Positions 6,023 to 14,287 are shown, counted from the stretch's first letter. The stretch is 33,602 nucleotides of DNA from Paracoccaceae bacterium (GCA_020832705.1 JAFIEE010000019.1:1-33602), one strand, 5' to 3'. The notes: a model not told the origin generated them from the letters alone. Translations and numbers: made by a program.

Positions 6023-8749
6023 CTACTCGGCGGCGGAACGTTCCGACACCGGCCCCTGGTCGGGTTCGGTGCGGGCAAGCACTTGCGGGAAACTGACCCG
6101 GAACACCGCCCCCCCCTGCCCTGGGACATAGGCGATGGAGCCGCCCAGGTTGATCATGATCTCACGGCAGATCGCCAATCCCAGCCCGGCCCCTCCGGCC
6201 TGCATCTGGTCGGTCAGGCGGGCGAACTTCTCGAAGATCAGCGCCTGTTTCTCGAACGGGATGCCCGAGCCGTTGTCGGCGAAATCGACCTCGATCATGT
6301 CTTCGTTGCGGGCGACGGAAATCTCCATCACCGGGGCGTCGGCGTCGCAATATTTCCGCGCGTTCGACAGCACGTTGATGAACACCTGCGACAACCGCCC
6401 GGTGTCGGTCTCGACCTTGACCTGCTCGGCGGCGCTATCGCGCTGGATGCGGAACTTGCGCTGCGGCTGGACCGAGTTGGAGGCCAGGATCGCCCGGTCG
6501 ATCAGGTCGGACAGGCGCGCCTCCTGGATGTCCAGATTGACCTGACCGTTTTCCAGCACGCTCAGGTCCAGCAGATCATCAAGCAACCGGGTCAGGCGGA
6601 TCGTCTCGTCATGGATGATGCGGGCGTATTTCACCTGATCCTCGGGCGGCATGCCTTCGGCATCCATGAGGATTTCGGAAAACGCCCGGATCGAGGTCAT
6701 GGGCGTGCGCAACTCGTGGCTGATCTGGCTCAGGAAGGCATCCTTCTGGACGCTCAGCTTGGTCAGCATGTCATTGGCCTCGCGCAACTGGCGCGCGGTG
6801 CGCTCCAGCTCTGCCGACTTGCCCTCGAGCTGGTTGGAATACTCCATGATCTGCGCGGTTTCCGAGGCCACCGCCATCAGGTCCTCGACCGAGACGATGG
6901 CGCGGCCGACAATCTGTTCGATCATCGCATGCGCCGTGGCCGCGCCCACGGACCCCGCCAGCTTGCGCTCCACCGCGTCCAGAAACTGCGGCGTTGTGTC
7001 GGGCAGAAAGCCCGCCTTGCCCTGCGCGGCGGCGTGCGCCTGGAAAAACCGCTGCGTTTCGGCGGTGCCCAGAATGCGCTGCGCCATGGCCAGCAGGTCC
7101 TCGGCCTCGGCGGCCGATTGTGACCACCCCCGCGCGCCCGCCTGGATGTCGAAGGCATTGACGAACTGCGCGCCCTGCACCCGTTCGATCGGCGTGGGAA
7201 AGCCCAGCAGCGACCCGGTGACAAAGGCAACGGTGTTCAGCGTCAATGACCAGAACAACGCATGCAGCAGCGGGTCCAGCGTGGTCACGCCGAACAACGC
7301 ATAGGGCCGCAGCCAGCCGATCCCGAACGGCCCTTCGGCCATGACCTGCGCGCTCAGGAACACGCCGGGGCCGAAGCTGGGCAGGAACAGCGCATAAAGC
7401 CAGATCAGGAAACCGGCGCCAAGCCCGATGGCCGCGCCGATCCGGTTCGCCCCGCGCCAGAACAGCGCCCCCACCAGCGCGGGCAGCATCTGCGCCACCC
7501 CGACAAAGGCGATCAGCCCGATGGCCGCCAGCGCCGCCGAACCACCGGTCACGGCATAATAGACATAGCCCAGCCCCAGCAGCAGGCAGATCGCCAGTCG
7601 GCGCGAATTCAGCACCAGACCGCGCATGTCCCCGCGACGCCCCGCCGGACCCTTCTTGAAGTGCAACCAGAGCGGCACCATCAGGTGGTTGGACACCATT
7701 GTCGCCAGCGCGATTGTGGCCACGATCACCATCGAGGTGGCCGCCGAGAACCCGCCCAGGAACGCCAGCATCGCCAGCCCGTCCTGCCCCAGCGTCAGCG
7801 GCAGGGTCAGCACGAACAGGTCCGGGTTGGACCCCGAAGGCATCAGTTCCAGCCCCACCACCGCGATGGGCAGCACGAACAGGCTGATGGCGAAGAGATA
7901 GAGCGGAAACGCCCAGGACGCGGTGGCCAGGTGGCGCTCGTCGGCGTTCTCCACCACCGTCACCTGGAACATGCGCGGCAGGCAGATGATCGCCACCCCG
8001 GCCAGGAACACCAGCCCGATCCAGCGCCCCGGCTGGATCGCCCATTCAGGGCGGGCGGCAGCATCGATCCGGGTCAGGATGTCACCGGGACCATCGGCCA
8101 CGACCCAGACCACGAAGACCCCCACCGCGATCAGTGCCAGAAGCTTGACAACCGCCTCGACGGCGATGGCGGTCACCACGCCCGGGTGCTGTTCGTTGGC
8201 ATCCAGGTTGCGGGTGCCGAAGAGGATGGTGAACAGCGCCAGCCCTGCCGCCACCCAGAGCGCGAAAAAGTCCTGTCGGTCGGAAAGCCCGTCGCCGTTC
8301 AGCTCCGAGGTGAAGGCCGCGAAGGACAGGGCAATGGACTGAAGCTGCAACGCGATATAGGGCGTCGCCGCAACGATGCAGAGCAGGGTCACCAGCACGC
8401 CGATCAGGTTCGACTTGCCATACCGGGCCGAGATCATGTCGGCGATCGAGGTCACGCGCTGCTGCTTGCCGATCCGCACCAGTTTGCGCAGCATCAGCCA
8501 CCAGCCCACGAAAACCAGCGTCGGACCCAGATAGATGGTGACGAATTCCAGCCCCGAGCGCGCCGCATAGCCGACCGCCCCGTAAAAGGTCCAGGCGGTG
8601 CAGTAGACCGACAGCGACAGCGTGTAGATCAGCGACGAACGCAGCCATCGCACGCGGCCACGCTCGGCCTGACGCTCCACCGCAAAGGCCACGAGGAACA
8701 GGAACACCACATAGGCCAGGCAGGCGATGACAAGCAGGTTGACGGACAT
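6023..8749 (-). CDS. Sodium/solute symporter-domain histidine kinase (CbrA-like architecture, no receiver)
   Basis: A 908-residue inner-membrane sensor kinase. Residues 1 to about 520 form a sodium:solute symporter (SSS/ActP-like) domain with some 13 hydrophobic spans, beginning SVNLLVIACLAYVVFLFLVA and including YCTAWTFYGAVGYAARSG. A soluble linker (about 550-640) and a coiled-coil stretch (NQLEGKSAELERTARQLREA) lead to the HisKA H-box SQISHELRTP with phospho-acceptor His678. The HATPase_c follows: N-box NVLSNARKY, G1 box DNGSGIP with Asp825, and G2 GAGLGLAI. It ends without a receiver domain, so phosphate must go to a separate regulator, probably the one at 9046-9414. Four nt separate it from the small membrane-protein gene upstream. 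By analogy with CbrA/CrbS-type kinases it may couple transport or sensing of a carboxylate or amino acid to transcription; the ligand is not known. Confidence 0.93.
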   Translation of the reverse strand: MSVNLLVIACLAYVVFLFLVAFAVERQAERGRVRWLRSSLIYTLSLSVYCTAWTFYGAVGYAARSGLEFVTIYLGPTLVFVGWWLMLRKLVRIGKQQRVTSIADMISARYGKSNLIGVLVTLLCIVAATPYIALQLQSIALSFAAFTSELNGDGLSDRQDFFALWVAAGLALFTILFGTRNLDANEQHPGVVTAIAVEAVVKLLALIAVGVFVVWVVADGPGDILTRIDAAARPEWAIQPGRWIGLVFLAGVAIICLPRMFQVTVVENADERHLATASWAFPLYLFAISLFVLPIAVVGLELMPSGSNPDLFVLTLPLTLGQDGLAMLAFLGGFSAATSMVIVATIALATMVSNHLMVPLWLHFKKGPAGRRGDMRGLVLNSRRLAICLLLGLGYVYYAVTGGSAALAAIGLIAFVGVAQMLPALVGALFWRGANRIGAAIGLGAGFLIWLYALFLPSFGPGVFLSAQVMAEGPFGIGWLRPYALFGVTTLDPLLHALFWSLTLNTVAFVTGSLLGFPTPIERVQGAQFVNAFDIQAGARGWSQSAAEAEDLLAMAQRILGTAETQRFFQAHAAAQGKAGFLPDTTPQFLDAVERKLAGSVGAATAHAMIEQIVGRAIVSVEDLMAVASETAQIMEYSNQLEGKSAELERTARQLREANDMLTKLSVQKDAFLSQISHELRTPMTSIRAFSEILMDAEGMPPEDQVKYARIIHDETIRLTRLLDDLLDLSVLENGQVNLDIQEARLSDLIDRAILASNSVQPQRKFRIQRDSAAEQVKVETDTGRLSQVFINVLSNARKYCDADAPVMEISVARNEDMIEVDFADNGSGIPFEKQALIFEKFARLTDQMQAGGAGLGLAICREIMINLGGSIAYVPGQGGAVFRVSFPQVLARTEPDQGPVSERSAAE

Positions 8750-8753
8750 GGGC

Positions 8754-9035
8754 CTACATCTCGCCCTCGCCGGACGCGGTGCCGGACTCGCCGTTCAGAA
8801 CCGCCGACAGCCGACGCGCCAGCACCGCCGCCGCAATGATCAGCCCGAACCAGACCAGAAACAGATACACCCCTTCGCGCGCCGCGCGCGGCGCCTCGCC
8901 CTCGGGTGCCGGCCACATCATCGGCAACAGCACCAGAAACAGCCCCAGCACCGGCAGCAGCCGCGCCGCATCCATCAGCCTGCGGCGGCGAAAGGTCTCG
9001 CGGGCCACGAACAGGGGTTCTTGCGGGGCGCTCAT
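8754..9035 (-). CDS. Small two-span inner-membrane protein paired with the symporter kinase
   Basis: A 93-residue protein with a basic N-terminus (RETFRRRRLM) and two hydrophobic segments, LLPVLGLFLVLLPMMWP at about 25-42 and GVYLFLVWFGLIIAAAVLA at about 55-73. The polar Gly/Glu tail is probably cytoplasmic. ATG 9035 is preferred, since GAGG sits 8 nt upstream; a GTG at 9044 adds three residues. It lies between the receiver gene and the kinase gene, with 10 nt to the former and 4 nt to the latter. Small two-helix proteins encoded just before SSS transporters (as YjcH before ActP) often act as partner subunits, so I infer a similar role here. I do not recognise the family with certainty. Confidence 0.75.
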   Translation of the reverse strand: MSAPQEPLFVARETFRRRRLMDAARLLPVLGLFLVLLPMMWPAPEGEAPRAAREGVYLFLVWFGLIIAAAVLARRLSAVLNGESGTASGEGEM

Positions 9036-9045
9036 GGCGGACACC

Positions 9046-9414
9046 TCATGTCACGGCCAGATCGCGCACCGCCGCCAGCAGGTCGGCATTGGCGAAGGGT
9101 TTGGTCATGAACCGCGTGGCCCCGAAGCGCGCGGCCAGTTCACGGTCGGCAGCCTGCCCCTTTGCGGTCAGCATCAGGACCGGCACCGCGCGTGTCGGCT
9201 CGGCCTCGCGCAGGCTGCGCAGGATGTCGAAGCCGCTGCGCCCGGGCAGCATGACATCCAGGATCACAAGCGACGGCGGGCAGGCGGTCACCACCGATGC
9301 CGCGTCCGTGCCGTCTGGATGAATTTCGACTTCCCAGCCGTCCCGGGACAGGATGAAGCGTATCGCTTCGGATATGTTCGCTTCATCCTCGATCACCAGC
9401 ACGCGTTTGCCCAT
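9046..9414 (-). CDS. Single-domain response regulator (CheY-like receiver)
   Basis: A 122-residue receiver domain with no output domain. The key residues are in place: acidic pocket Glu9/Asp10 (VIEDEAN), phospho-acceptor Asp53 in VILDVMLPG, Thr83 in LMLTAK and Lys105 in TKPFANADL. ATG 9414 follows AGGGGGAGCTG, and the frame further upstream (from 9444) has no family resemblance. It is the first gene of a three-gene unit ahead of the small membrane protein and the symporter-kinase, which lacks its own receiver, so the two are the obvious partners. Without a DNA-binding domain it must act through protein contact or as a phosphorelay intermediate. Confidence 0.93.
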   Translation of the reverse strand: MGKRVLVIEDEANISEAIRFILSRDGWEVEIHPDGTDAASVVTACPPSLVILDVMLPGRSGFDILRSLREAEPTRAVPVLMLTAKGQAADRELAARFGATRFMTKPFANADLLAAVRDLAVT

Positions 9415-9452
9415 CAGCTCCCCCTCTGCTGGCCGCGACTGCACAGTTTTTG

Positions 9453-9481
9453 ACTATCACGAAAACTCGCGCCCATGTCAA
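9453..9481 (-). promoter_or_regulatory. Promoter of the response regulator / membrane protein / kinase unit, with flanking inverted repeat
   Basis: On the minus strand a perfect -35 TTGACA (9481-9476), a 17-nt spacer and -10 GATAGT (9458-9453) lie 39 nt before the ATG at 9414. An inverted repeat TTTTGAC (9448-9454) / GTCAAAA (9477-9483) places one arm over the -10 and the other over the -35, about 29 bp apart, so a dimeric regulator could span the promoter. Confidence 0.65.
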
Positions 9482-9517
9482 AATCCCCTTCGGAGAGCAT
9501 GGCACGCCGTGCGCATG

Positions 9518-10927
9518 TCAGCCCTCCGACCGCATGGACGCCGCCGCCGCGCCCGTGCCCCCTTGCCCGGCGTTTCCATCCCCGACCCGCGCCAGGATCG
9601 AAGGTTCGCGCCGGGCCGGGCATCCGGCCTCGGGGCAGATGCGGCAACTGGGACCGACACGCAGCGGCGCGCGCGCCGCGCCCGCTGTCTGGGTCCGCAA
9701 TGACGCCGGAACAAGCAGCATGCCCGCCTCGATCACCGCCGGCGCGTCGAAACGGGTTTCGGCAACATTGCTGGCATAGGCAAAAACCTCGAATTGCTGG
9801 GCGATACGGGCACTGGTGACAAGCTGGGCATGGATCGGCTGCAACGGGCGCAACAGCGCCTGATAGAGCGGCCAGAGCGGGCAGGCACCGCCGAACCGTG
9901 GCAGAGCAAACCCCTCGACCGGTCGGCGAAAGGTCAGCGTGCCCGACCCGTCGCACAGCACCAGCCCCAACGCCGGCAGGCCCTGCCCCGGCGGCAGCAC
10001 CGCGAGACGGCGAAACACCCGATCGAGCGGCACGCCGAACTGCCGCGACAGCCGCGCAGGCGCCACACCATGTTCGGCCACCGCCGCCAGCATCGGCTCC
10101 AGAGGCATCGCGCGGGCATCGGCACGAAACCGCGTCAGCCAGCGCAGTGCCAGGCTACGCGCCGCGTCCGAAGCAATCTCGACCTGTGCGGCCACCAGCG
10201 CGCGCAGGTCCACCGGCGCCTGCGCCTCGATCTCGGGGATGTGGTAGTCCCGCGCCGCAAGCCATGCCTCCACCTCTTCCTGCGGGGCGGCAAGACCGGT
10301 TTCGCGGGTGTTCGAGGCATCCAGATAATTCACAAGCGCCTCGGCGCCGTCGGCCAGTCGCACCGAGTCCGCCAGCATGTTGGCGTGAAACTTGCGCCGC
10401 CATTCCGGGGCGATGTCTTCGCCATCAGCCAGGATTGCCGCCGTGGACTGCACCGAGGTCACCGCCGAGACGATCTCGTGCAGCGCCGCCGGAAGGTAAG
10501 GGTCATGCGCCATGCGGTCGCTGAGTTGCTCGACCACGCGCTCCAGTTCCTCGACCCGCCGCTGCATGGCCGCGACAACCATGGCCCAGCCGGGGAACCG
10601 GCCCAGGAATTCCTCGATCCGCTCAAGTTCAGGTGCATCGGGCGCAGGGGCCGCGCCATCCCCGCCATGTGCCGTCACCCACGCCGCCGCCGCGCGGGCG
10701 GCCTCCATCACCGCGCTTTCGCCCCCTTCCAGCAGGTCCTCGGGCGCGATGCCCAGCGCGCCTGCCAGCTTGTGCAGCAGGTCCGGGGCGACGTTGCGAC
10801 GGTTGTGTTCGATCAGGTTCAGATAGGACGGCGACACCCCGACCATGCGCGCCAGATCGGCCTGACGCAGGCCACTGGCCGTGCGCCGGGCACGAATCCG
10901 TGTCCCGGTCAGCGCTGAACGCGGCAT
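9518..10927 (-). CDS. ScfR-type XRE-family short-chain fatty acyl regulator
   Basis: A 469-residue regulator of the RamB/ScfR class, which control acyl-CoA and short-chain fatty acid metabolism. Residues about 5-70 are an XRE helix-turn-helix (ALTGTRIRARRTASGLRQAD, then LARMVGVSPSYLNLIEHNRR and NVAPDLLHKLAGALG). The long C-terminal part has the features of the family's DUF2083 region: FGVPLDRVFRRLAVLP, GLVLCDGSGTLTFRRPV, FALPRFGGACPLWPLY and a Cys cluster Cys428-x2-Cys431-x4-Cys436 (GPSCRICPEAGCPARREP) that could hold a metal. Its length matches ScfR proteins. GGGAGGAG stands just before the ATG. It is divergent from accB-accC and is probably autoregulated through the TTTACA repeats in the shared region. 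The effector, probably an acyl-CoA, is inferred. Confidence 0.88.
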   Translation of the reverse strand: MPRSALTGTRIRARRTASGLRQADLARMVGVSPSYLNLIEHNRRNVAPDLLHKLAGALGIAPEDLLEGGESAVMEAARAAAAWVTAHGGDGAAPAPDAPELERIEEFLGRFPGWAMVVAAMQRRVEELERVVEQLSDRMAHDPYLPAALHEIVSAVTSVQSTAAILADGEDIAPEWRRKFHANMLADSVRLADGAEALVNYLDASNTRETGLAAPQEEVEAWLAARDYHIPEIEAQAPVDLRALVAAQVEIASDAARSLALRWLTRFRADARAMPLEPMLAAVAEHGVAPARLSRQFGVPLDRVFRRLAVLPPGQGLPALGLVLCDGSGTLTFRRPVEGFALPRFGGACPLWPLYQALLRPLQPIHAQLVTSARIAQQFEVFAYASNVAETRFDAPAVIEAGMLLVPASLRTQTAGAARAPLRVGPSCRICPEAGCPARREPSILARVGDGNAGQGGTGAAAASMRSEG

Positions 10928-10948
10928 CCGCTTCTCCTCCCGGGACCG

Positions 10949-10988
10949 ATTTTACAGCAATTTACAGTATCGCAAAACGAAATTTACA
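10949..10988. promoter_or_regulatory. Triple TTTACA direct repeats, probable ScfR operator and promoter
   Basis: TTTACAG (10951), TTTACAG (10961) and TTTACAC (10983) occur 10 and 22 nt apart, on the same DNA face, with TATCGCAAAA between the second and third. TTTAC-n6-GCAAA (10961-10975) is a near-palindrome similar in style to the TTTGC/GCAAA half-sites of RamB-like regulators. On the minus strand TTTGCG (10976-10971) and TAAAAT (10954-10949), 16 nt apart, form a plausible promoter for the regulator gene, so binding here would be autoregulatory. Confidence 0.5.
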
Positions 10989-11058
10989 CCACGGTTGCGC
11001 CGTATCTTCGCGTGATACCGGGTCGCGCGCCGCACGTGATCGCCCGCCTGAATCCACC

Positions 11059-11087
11059 TTCACAGGGCGCGGCGGCTGGCGTATAAG
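11059..11087 (+). promoter_or_regulatory. Promoter candidate for accB-accC
   Basis: TTCACA (11059-11064), a 17-nt spacer and TATAAG (11082-11087) match the sigma-70 pattern well. The predicted start lies about 46 nt before the accB ATG. It is about 70-100 nt from the TTTACA repeats, so control by the ScfR-type protein is possible but would act from upstream. Confidence 0.55.
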
Positions 11088-11139
11088 CCCGCGAAATGGC
11101 CGCTGCCCGGCCCCTTCCTTCCCGAACCCGAGGACGGCA

Positions 11140-11634
11140 ATGACCAGTAACCGCAACGATGCTGACGTGGCCTTCATTCAGGCGCTGGCCGAACTGCTTC
11201 ATGAAAACGACCTGACCGAGCTTGCCGTCAAGCGTCAGTATGGCGAGAAGGACAGCCTTGATGTGCGGGTGTCCCGCGCCAAGCCGGTTCCGGCCGCACC
11301 GCAGTTCGCCCCCGCCGCCGCACCGGCCGCACCTGCTCCGGCCCCGGCAGCCGAAGCTCGCGCCCCTGCGGAACGCGCCCCGGCCGATCCCGCCCAGCAC
11401 CCCGGTGCGGTCACCTCGCCGATGGTGGGCACTGCCTATCTGTCCCCCGAACCGGGCGCGGATTCCTTCGTGACCGTCGGCGCCCAGGTCAGCGAGGGGC
11501 AGACCCTGCTGATCATCGAGGCGATGAAGACCATGAACCACATCCCCGCCCCCCGCAGCGGCACGGTCAAGCGCATCCTGGTCACCGACGGCAGCGCGGT
11601 GGAGTATGGCGCGCCGCTGGTCATTCTCGAATAA
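11140..11634 (+). CDS. accB: Acetyl-CoA carboxylase biotin carboxyl carrier protein (BCCP)
   Basis: BCCP carries carboxybiotin between biotin carboxylase and carboxyltransferase in the first step of fatty acid synthesis. The 164-residue protein has an N-terminal domain (FIQALAELLHENDLTELAVK), a long Ala/Pro-rich linker (about residues 50-88), and a C-terminal biotinyl domain from VTSPMVGTAYLSPEPG through IIEAMKTMNHIPAPRSG to VILE. The biotin acceptor is Lys130 in EAMKTM. The acyl 'thumb' loop is represented by SPEPGADSFVTVG. GAGGACGGCA precedes the ATG. accC follows after 15 nt, the usual accBC operon. The carboxyltransferase genes accA and accD are not in the window. Confidence 0.97.
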   Translation: MTSNRNDADVAFIQALAELLHENDLTELAVKRQYGEKDSLDVRVSRAKPVPAAPQFAPAAAPAAPAPAPAAEARAPAERAPADPAQHPGAVTSPMVGTAYLSPEPGADSFVTVGAQVSEGQTLLIIEAMKTMNHIPAPRSGTVKRILVTDGSAVEYGAPLVILE

Positions 11635-11649
11635 CGGGCGGGCGGGCGC

Positions 11650-12993
11650 ATGTTCTCCAAGATCCTGATCGCGAACCGCGGCGAGATCGCGTTGCGCGTC
11701 ATCCGCGCCTGCCGCGAGATGGGCATCGCCTCGGTCGCGGTGCATTCCACCGCCGATGCCGATGCGATGCATGTGCGCATGGCGGACGAGGCCATCTGCA
11801 TAGGCCCGCCCCCTGCCGCGGACAGTTACTTGAACTTCCCGGCGATCATCTCCGCCTGCGAGATCACCGGCGCCGCGGCGATCCATCCCGGCTATGGCTT
11901 CCTGTCGGAAAACGCCGCTTTCGTTCAGGTGGTCGAAGACCACGGGTTGACCTTCATCGGCCCCTCGGCGGAACACATCCGCATGATGGGCGACAAGATC
12001 ACCGCCAAGGACACGATGAAGGCCCTCGGCGTTCCCTGTGTGCCCGGGTCGGACGGCGGCGTGCCGGACCTTGAAGCGGCGCGGCGCGTGGCCGAGGAGA
12101 TCGGCTTTCCGGTGATCGTCAAGGCCACCGCCGGGGGCGGCGGGCGGGGCATGAAGCTTGCGCGCAGCGCCGGGGAACTGGAAACCGCCTTCCGCACCGC
12201 GCGGGCCGAGGCCAAGGCCGCCTTCGGCAACGCCGAGGTGTATATCGAAAAATACCTCGGCGCTCCCCGGCATATCGAAATTCAGGTTTTCGGCGACGGC
12301 AAGGGCAATGCCGTGCATCTGGGCGAGCGTGACTGTTCGCTGCAGCGCCGCCACCAGAAGGTGTTCGAGGAAGCCCCCAGCCCCGCCATCGACGCGGAAA
12401 CCCGCGCCCGGATCGGCCAGACCTGCGCCGAAGCCGTCGCCCGGATCGGCTACAGTGGCGCCGGGACCATCGAATTCCTTTACGAGAACGGCGAATTCTA
12501 CTTCATCGAGATGAACACCCGCCTGCAGGTGGAGCACCCTGTGACCGAGGCCGTGTTCGGCGTCGATCTGGTGCGCGAACAGATCCGCGTGGCCGCCGGG
12601 CAGCCTCTGTCCTTCGCGCAGGAGGATCTGACCCCGCAGGGTCATGCGATCGAGGTGCGCATCAACGCCGAGAAACTGCCCCGTTTCACCCCCTGTCCGG
12701 GGCGGGTGAACACCTTTCACGCGCCGGGCGGGCTGGGTGTGCGAATGGATTCGGCGCTTTATGGCGGCTATTCCATCCCGCCCTATTACGACAGCCTGAT
12801 CGCCAAACTGATCGTCCACGGGCGCGACCGCCCCGAAGCGCTGGCCCGCCTGCGCCGGGCGCTGGGCGAGCTGATCGTGGACGGGGTGGATACCACGGTG
12901 CCGCTGTTCTTCGCCCTGCTGGAACAGGACGACATCCTGCGGGGGGATTACACGATCCACTGGCTGGAACGCTTCCTGGAAGGGGTGGAATAG
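11650..12993 (+). CDS. accC: Biotin carboxylase subunit of acetyl-CoA carboxylase
   Basis: AccC carboxylates the biotin of BCCP using ATP and bicarbonate. The 447-residue protein has the full set of domains: the N-terminal biotin carboxylase fold ([20 protein letters not shown]), the ATP-grasp domain with glycine-rich loop [12 protein letters not shown] near residue 160, the [16 protein letters not shown] segment, the metal/catalytic [14 protein letters not shown] segment, and the C-terminal domain with [11 protein letters not shown] and [12 protein letters not shown]. Length and motifs match E. coli AccC closely. The two proteins form an operon. No terminator with a T-tract follows; an inverted repeat at 13103-13142 is the nearest structure. 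Confidence 0.98.
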   Translation: MFSKILIANRGEIALRVIRACREMGIASVAVHSTADADAMHVRMADEAICIGPPPAADSYLNFPAIISACEITGAAAIHPGYGFLSENAAFVQVVEDHGLTFIGPSAEHIRMMGDKITAKDTMKALGVPCVPGSDGGVPDLEAARRVAEEIGFPVIVKATAGGGGRGMKLARSAGELETAFRTARAEAKAAFGNAEVYIEKYLGAPRHIEIQVFGDGKGNAVHLGERDCSLQRRHQKVFEEAPSPAIDAETRARIGQTCAEAVARIGYSGAGTIEFLYENGEFYFIEMNTRLQVEHPVTEAVFGVDLVREQIRVAAGQPLSFAQEDLTPQGHAIEVRINAEKLPRFTPCPGRVNTFHAPGGLGVRMDSALYGGYSIPPYYDSLIAKLIVHGRDRPEALARLRRALGELIVDGVDTTVPLFFALLEQDDILRGDYTIHWLERFLEGVE

Positions 12994-13102
12994 CCTCCCG
13001 GGTCACGCGAAGGCGCAAGCCGGCAGGCACCGGGCGCAACACGAGAGCGGGCACCGGCGCGCTGCGCGAGTTTCGGTGGCCAAGCAGGCCGCCCACTGTG
13101 TG

Positions 13103-13142
13103 CGCCTTGGGCCAGCGGGCCGCGTTGTGTGTCGCCAAGGCG
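13103..13142. repeat. Inverted repeat in the accC to LacI-type regulator gap
   Basis: CGCCTTGG (13103-13110) and CCAAGGCG (13135-13142) are exact 8-bp inverted copies 24 nt apart. GCGCCTTG occurs again at about 13149. It could be a weak terminator for accBC but has no T-run. Nothing else is seen between 12994 and 13176. Confidence 0.3.
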
Positions 13143-13176
13143 TTTGTGCGCCTTGCGCGCAGGGTGCATTTCCGCC

Positions 13177-13205
13177 TTGTCAGTTGCCGCGCGTCAAGAT
13201 TAAAC
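13177..13205 (+). promoter_or_regulatory. Promoter candidate for the LacI-type polyol regulator
   Basis: TTGTCA (13177-13182), 17 nt, then TTAAAC (13200-13205). The predicted start is near 13212, just before the perfect palindrome GGAAATTTCC (13224-13233) and about 44 nt before the GTG start codon. Confidence 0.45.
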
Positions 13206-13223
13206 TCCAATCCTGAAAAGTTT

Positions 13224-13233
13224 GGAAATTTCC
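13224..13233. promoter_or_regulatory. 10-bp perfect palindrome in the regulator leader
   Basis: GGAAATTTCC sits between the predicted start site and the coding region. It is a plausible autoregulatory operator. The core AAATTT recurs in the imperfect palindrome at 14286-14306 in front of the transport operon. Confidence 0.35.
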
Positions 13234-13255
13234 GCAGAGTGACGGGCTGGGCCGG

Positions 13256-14287
13256 GTGAAAGAACCGAAAATTCGCAACATGGAAGAATTCGCCACCGTC
13301 AGCGGGCTGTCGCGGCCCACGGTGTCGAAGTATTTTCAGGACCCCGAAAGCGTGCGGCCCTCGACCCGACGACGGATCGAGTCGGCGCTGGAGCAATACG
13401 ATTACCGCCCAAACATCTTTGCGGTGAACCAGAACCGCAAGCTGACCAAGATCGTCGGCATCGTGGTCCCCTATCTGGCCGATCCCTTCTTTGCCGAGAT
13501 CGCGCGCAAGCTGGAACGGCGCTGCATCGATGCCGGTTTCTGGCCGATGCTGTTTTCCGCCCACGGCCAGCAGGCGCTGGAAAACAACATTCTGGAAAGC
13601 CTGCGCGTGCTCAAGCCCGCGGGCGTGCTGCTGGCGCCGCTGGGGCGCGCCTCGGACCGGGCGGCGGTGGAACGCTTCTGCGACGCGGTGCCGACGGTGC
13701 TGTTTGACAGCAACATCGACGGTGTGGGGCAGGTCTTCGTCGGGTCCGACAACGACGATTTCGTGCGTCAGAGCGTGGAATACCTGACCCGGACCGGCAC
13801 ACCGCCGGTGTTCTTCGAGATGCGCACCCCGGCCAATCCGAATGCGAACAAGCGCCGCCTTGCCTATATCGCCGCGATGGAGCGGATGGGGCTGGAACCG
13901 CATGTGATCCAGATCGACGGCGCCGGATGGGATTTCGAACGCATCGGCTACGAAGGCGGCCTGCGCGCGATCCAGGAAAACGCCCTGCGCACCGACACGG
14001 TGCTGTGCAGCAACGACCGGCTGGCGCTGGGCTTCCTGACCGCCTGCTACGAGAAAGGGCTTTCGGTGGGCTATGGCAAGGCGCATGCGCTGCGGGTCAT
14101 GGCACATGACGACCATCCGTTTTCGCGCTTTTCCTGCCCGCCGCTGACCACGGTGGCCCATGACTATGATTCGGTCTCGAACCGGTCGGTGGAGATCCTG
14201 TTCGACATGATCGAGAACGGCCCGCCGACCGGCGCGCGGCAGGAAACCCTGTTCAAGACCAAGCTGATCCTGCGCATGTCCGCCTAA
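13256..14287 (+). CDS. LacI-family regulator of the polyol operon
   Basis: A 343-residue repressor/activator. Residues about 5-55 are a LacI headpiece: KIRNMEEFATVSGLSRPTVS, then KYFQDPESVRPSTRRRIESA and LEQYDYRPN with the hinge. The remainder is a periplasmic-binding-protein-like effector domain (IVGIVVPYLADPFFAEIARKL, PAGVLLAPLG, LFDSNIDG, VFVGSDNDDF, TVLCSNDRLALGFL, VMAHDDHPFSRFSCPPLTTV). The start is GTG at 13256, because an ATG eight codons later (13280) would cut into the HTH. No strong ribosome-binding site is visible. It is directly upstream and co-oriented with the binding-protein gene, so control of that operon by a sugar or polyol is the natural reading. R. sphaeroides smo operons are often controlled differently, so the exact inducer is open. 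Confidence 0.92.
   Translation: MKEPKIRNMEEFATVSGLSRPTVSKYFQDPESVRPSTRRRIESALEQYDYRPNIFAVNQNRKLTKIVGIVVPYLADPFFAEIARKLERRCIDAGFWPMLFSAHGQQALENNILESLRVLKPAGVLLAPLGRASDRAAVERFCDAVPTVLFDSNIDGVGQVFVGSDNDDFVRQSVEYLTRTGTPPVFFEMRTPANPNANKRRLAYIAAMERMGLEPHVIQIDGAGWDFERIGYEGGLRAIQENALRTDTVLCSNDRLALGFLTACYEKGLSVGYGKAHALRVMAHDDHPFSRFSCPPLTTVAHDYDSVSNRSVEILFDMIENGPPTGARQETLFKTKLILRMSA

Noticed and set aside
7262-8839. 525-codon plus-strand frame opposite the kinase gene
   Set aside because: Gln/His/Arg/Pro-rich antisense artefact with no domain features. The kinase on the other strand is unambiguous.
10984-12960. 658-codon minus-strand frame opposite accB-accC
   Set aside because: Antisense shadow of two well-recognised genes.
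12686-14161. 491-codon minus-strand frame opposite accC and the LacI-type gene
   Set aside because: It spans the end of accC, an intergenic region and most of a LacI-family gene on the other strand, and shows no motifs.
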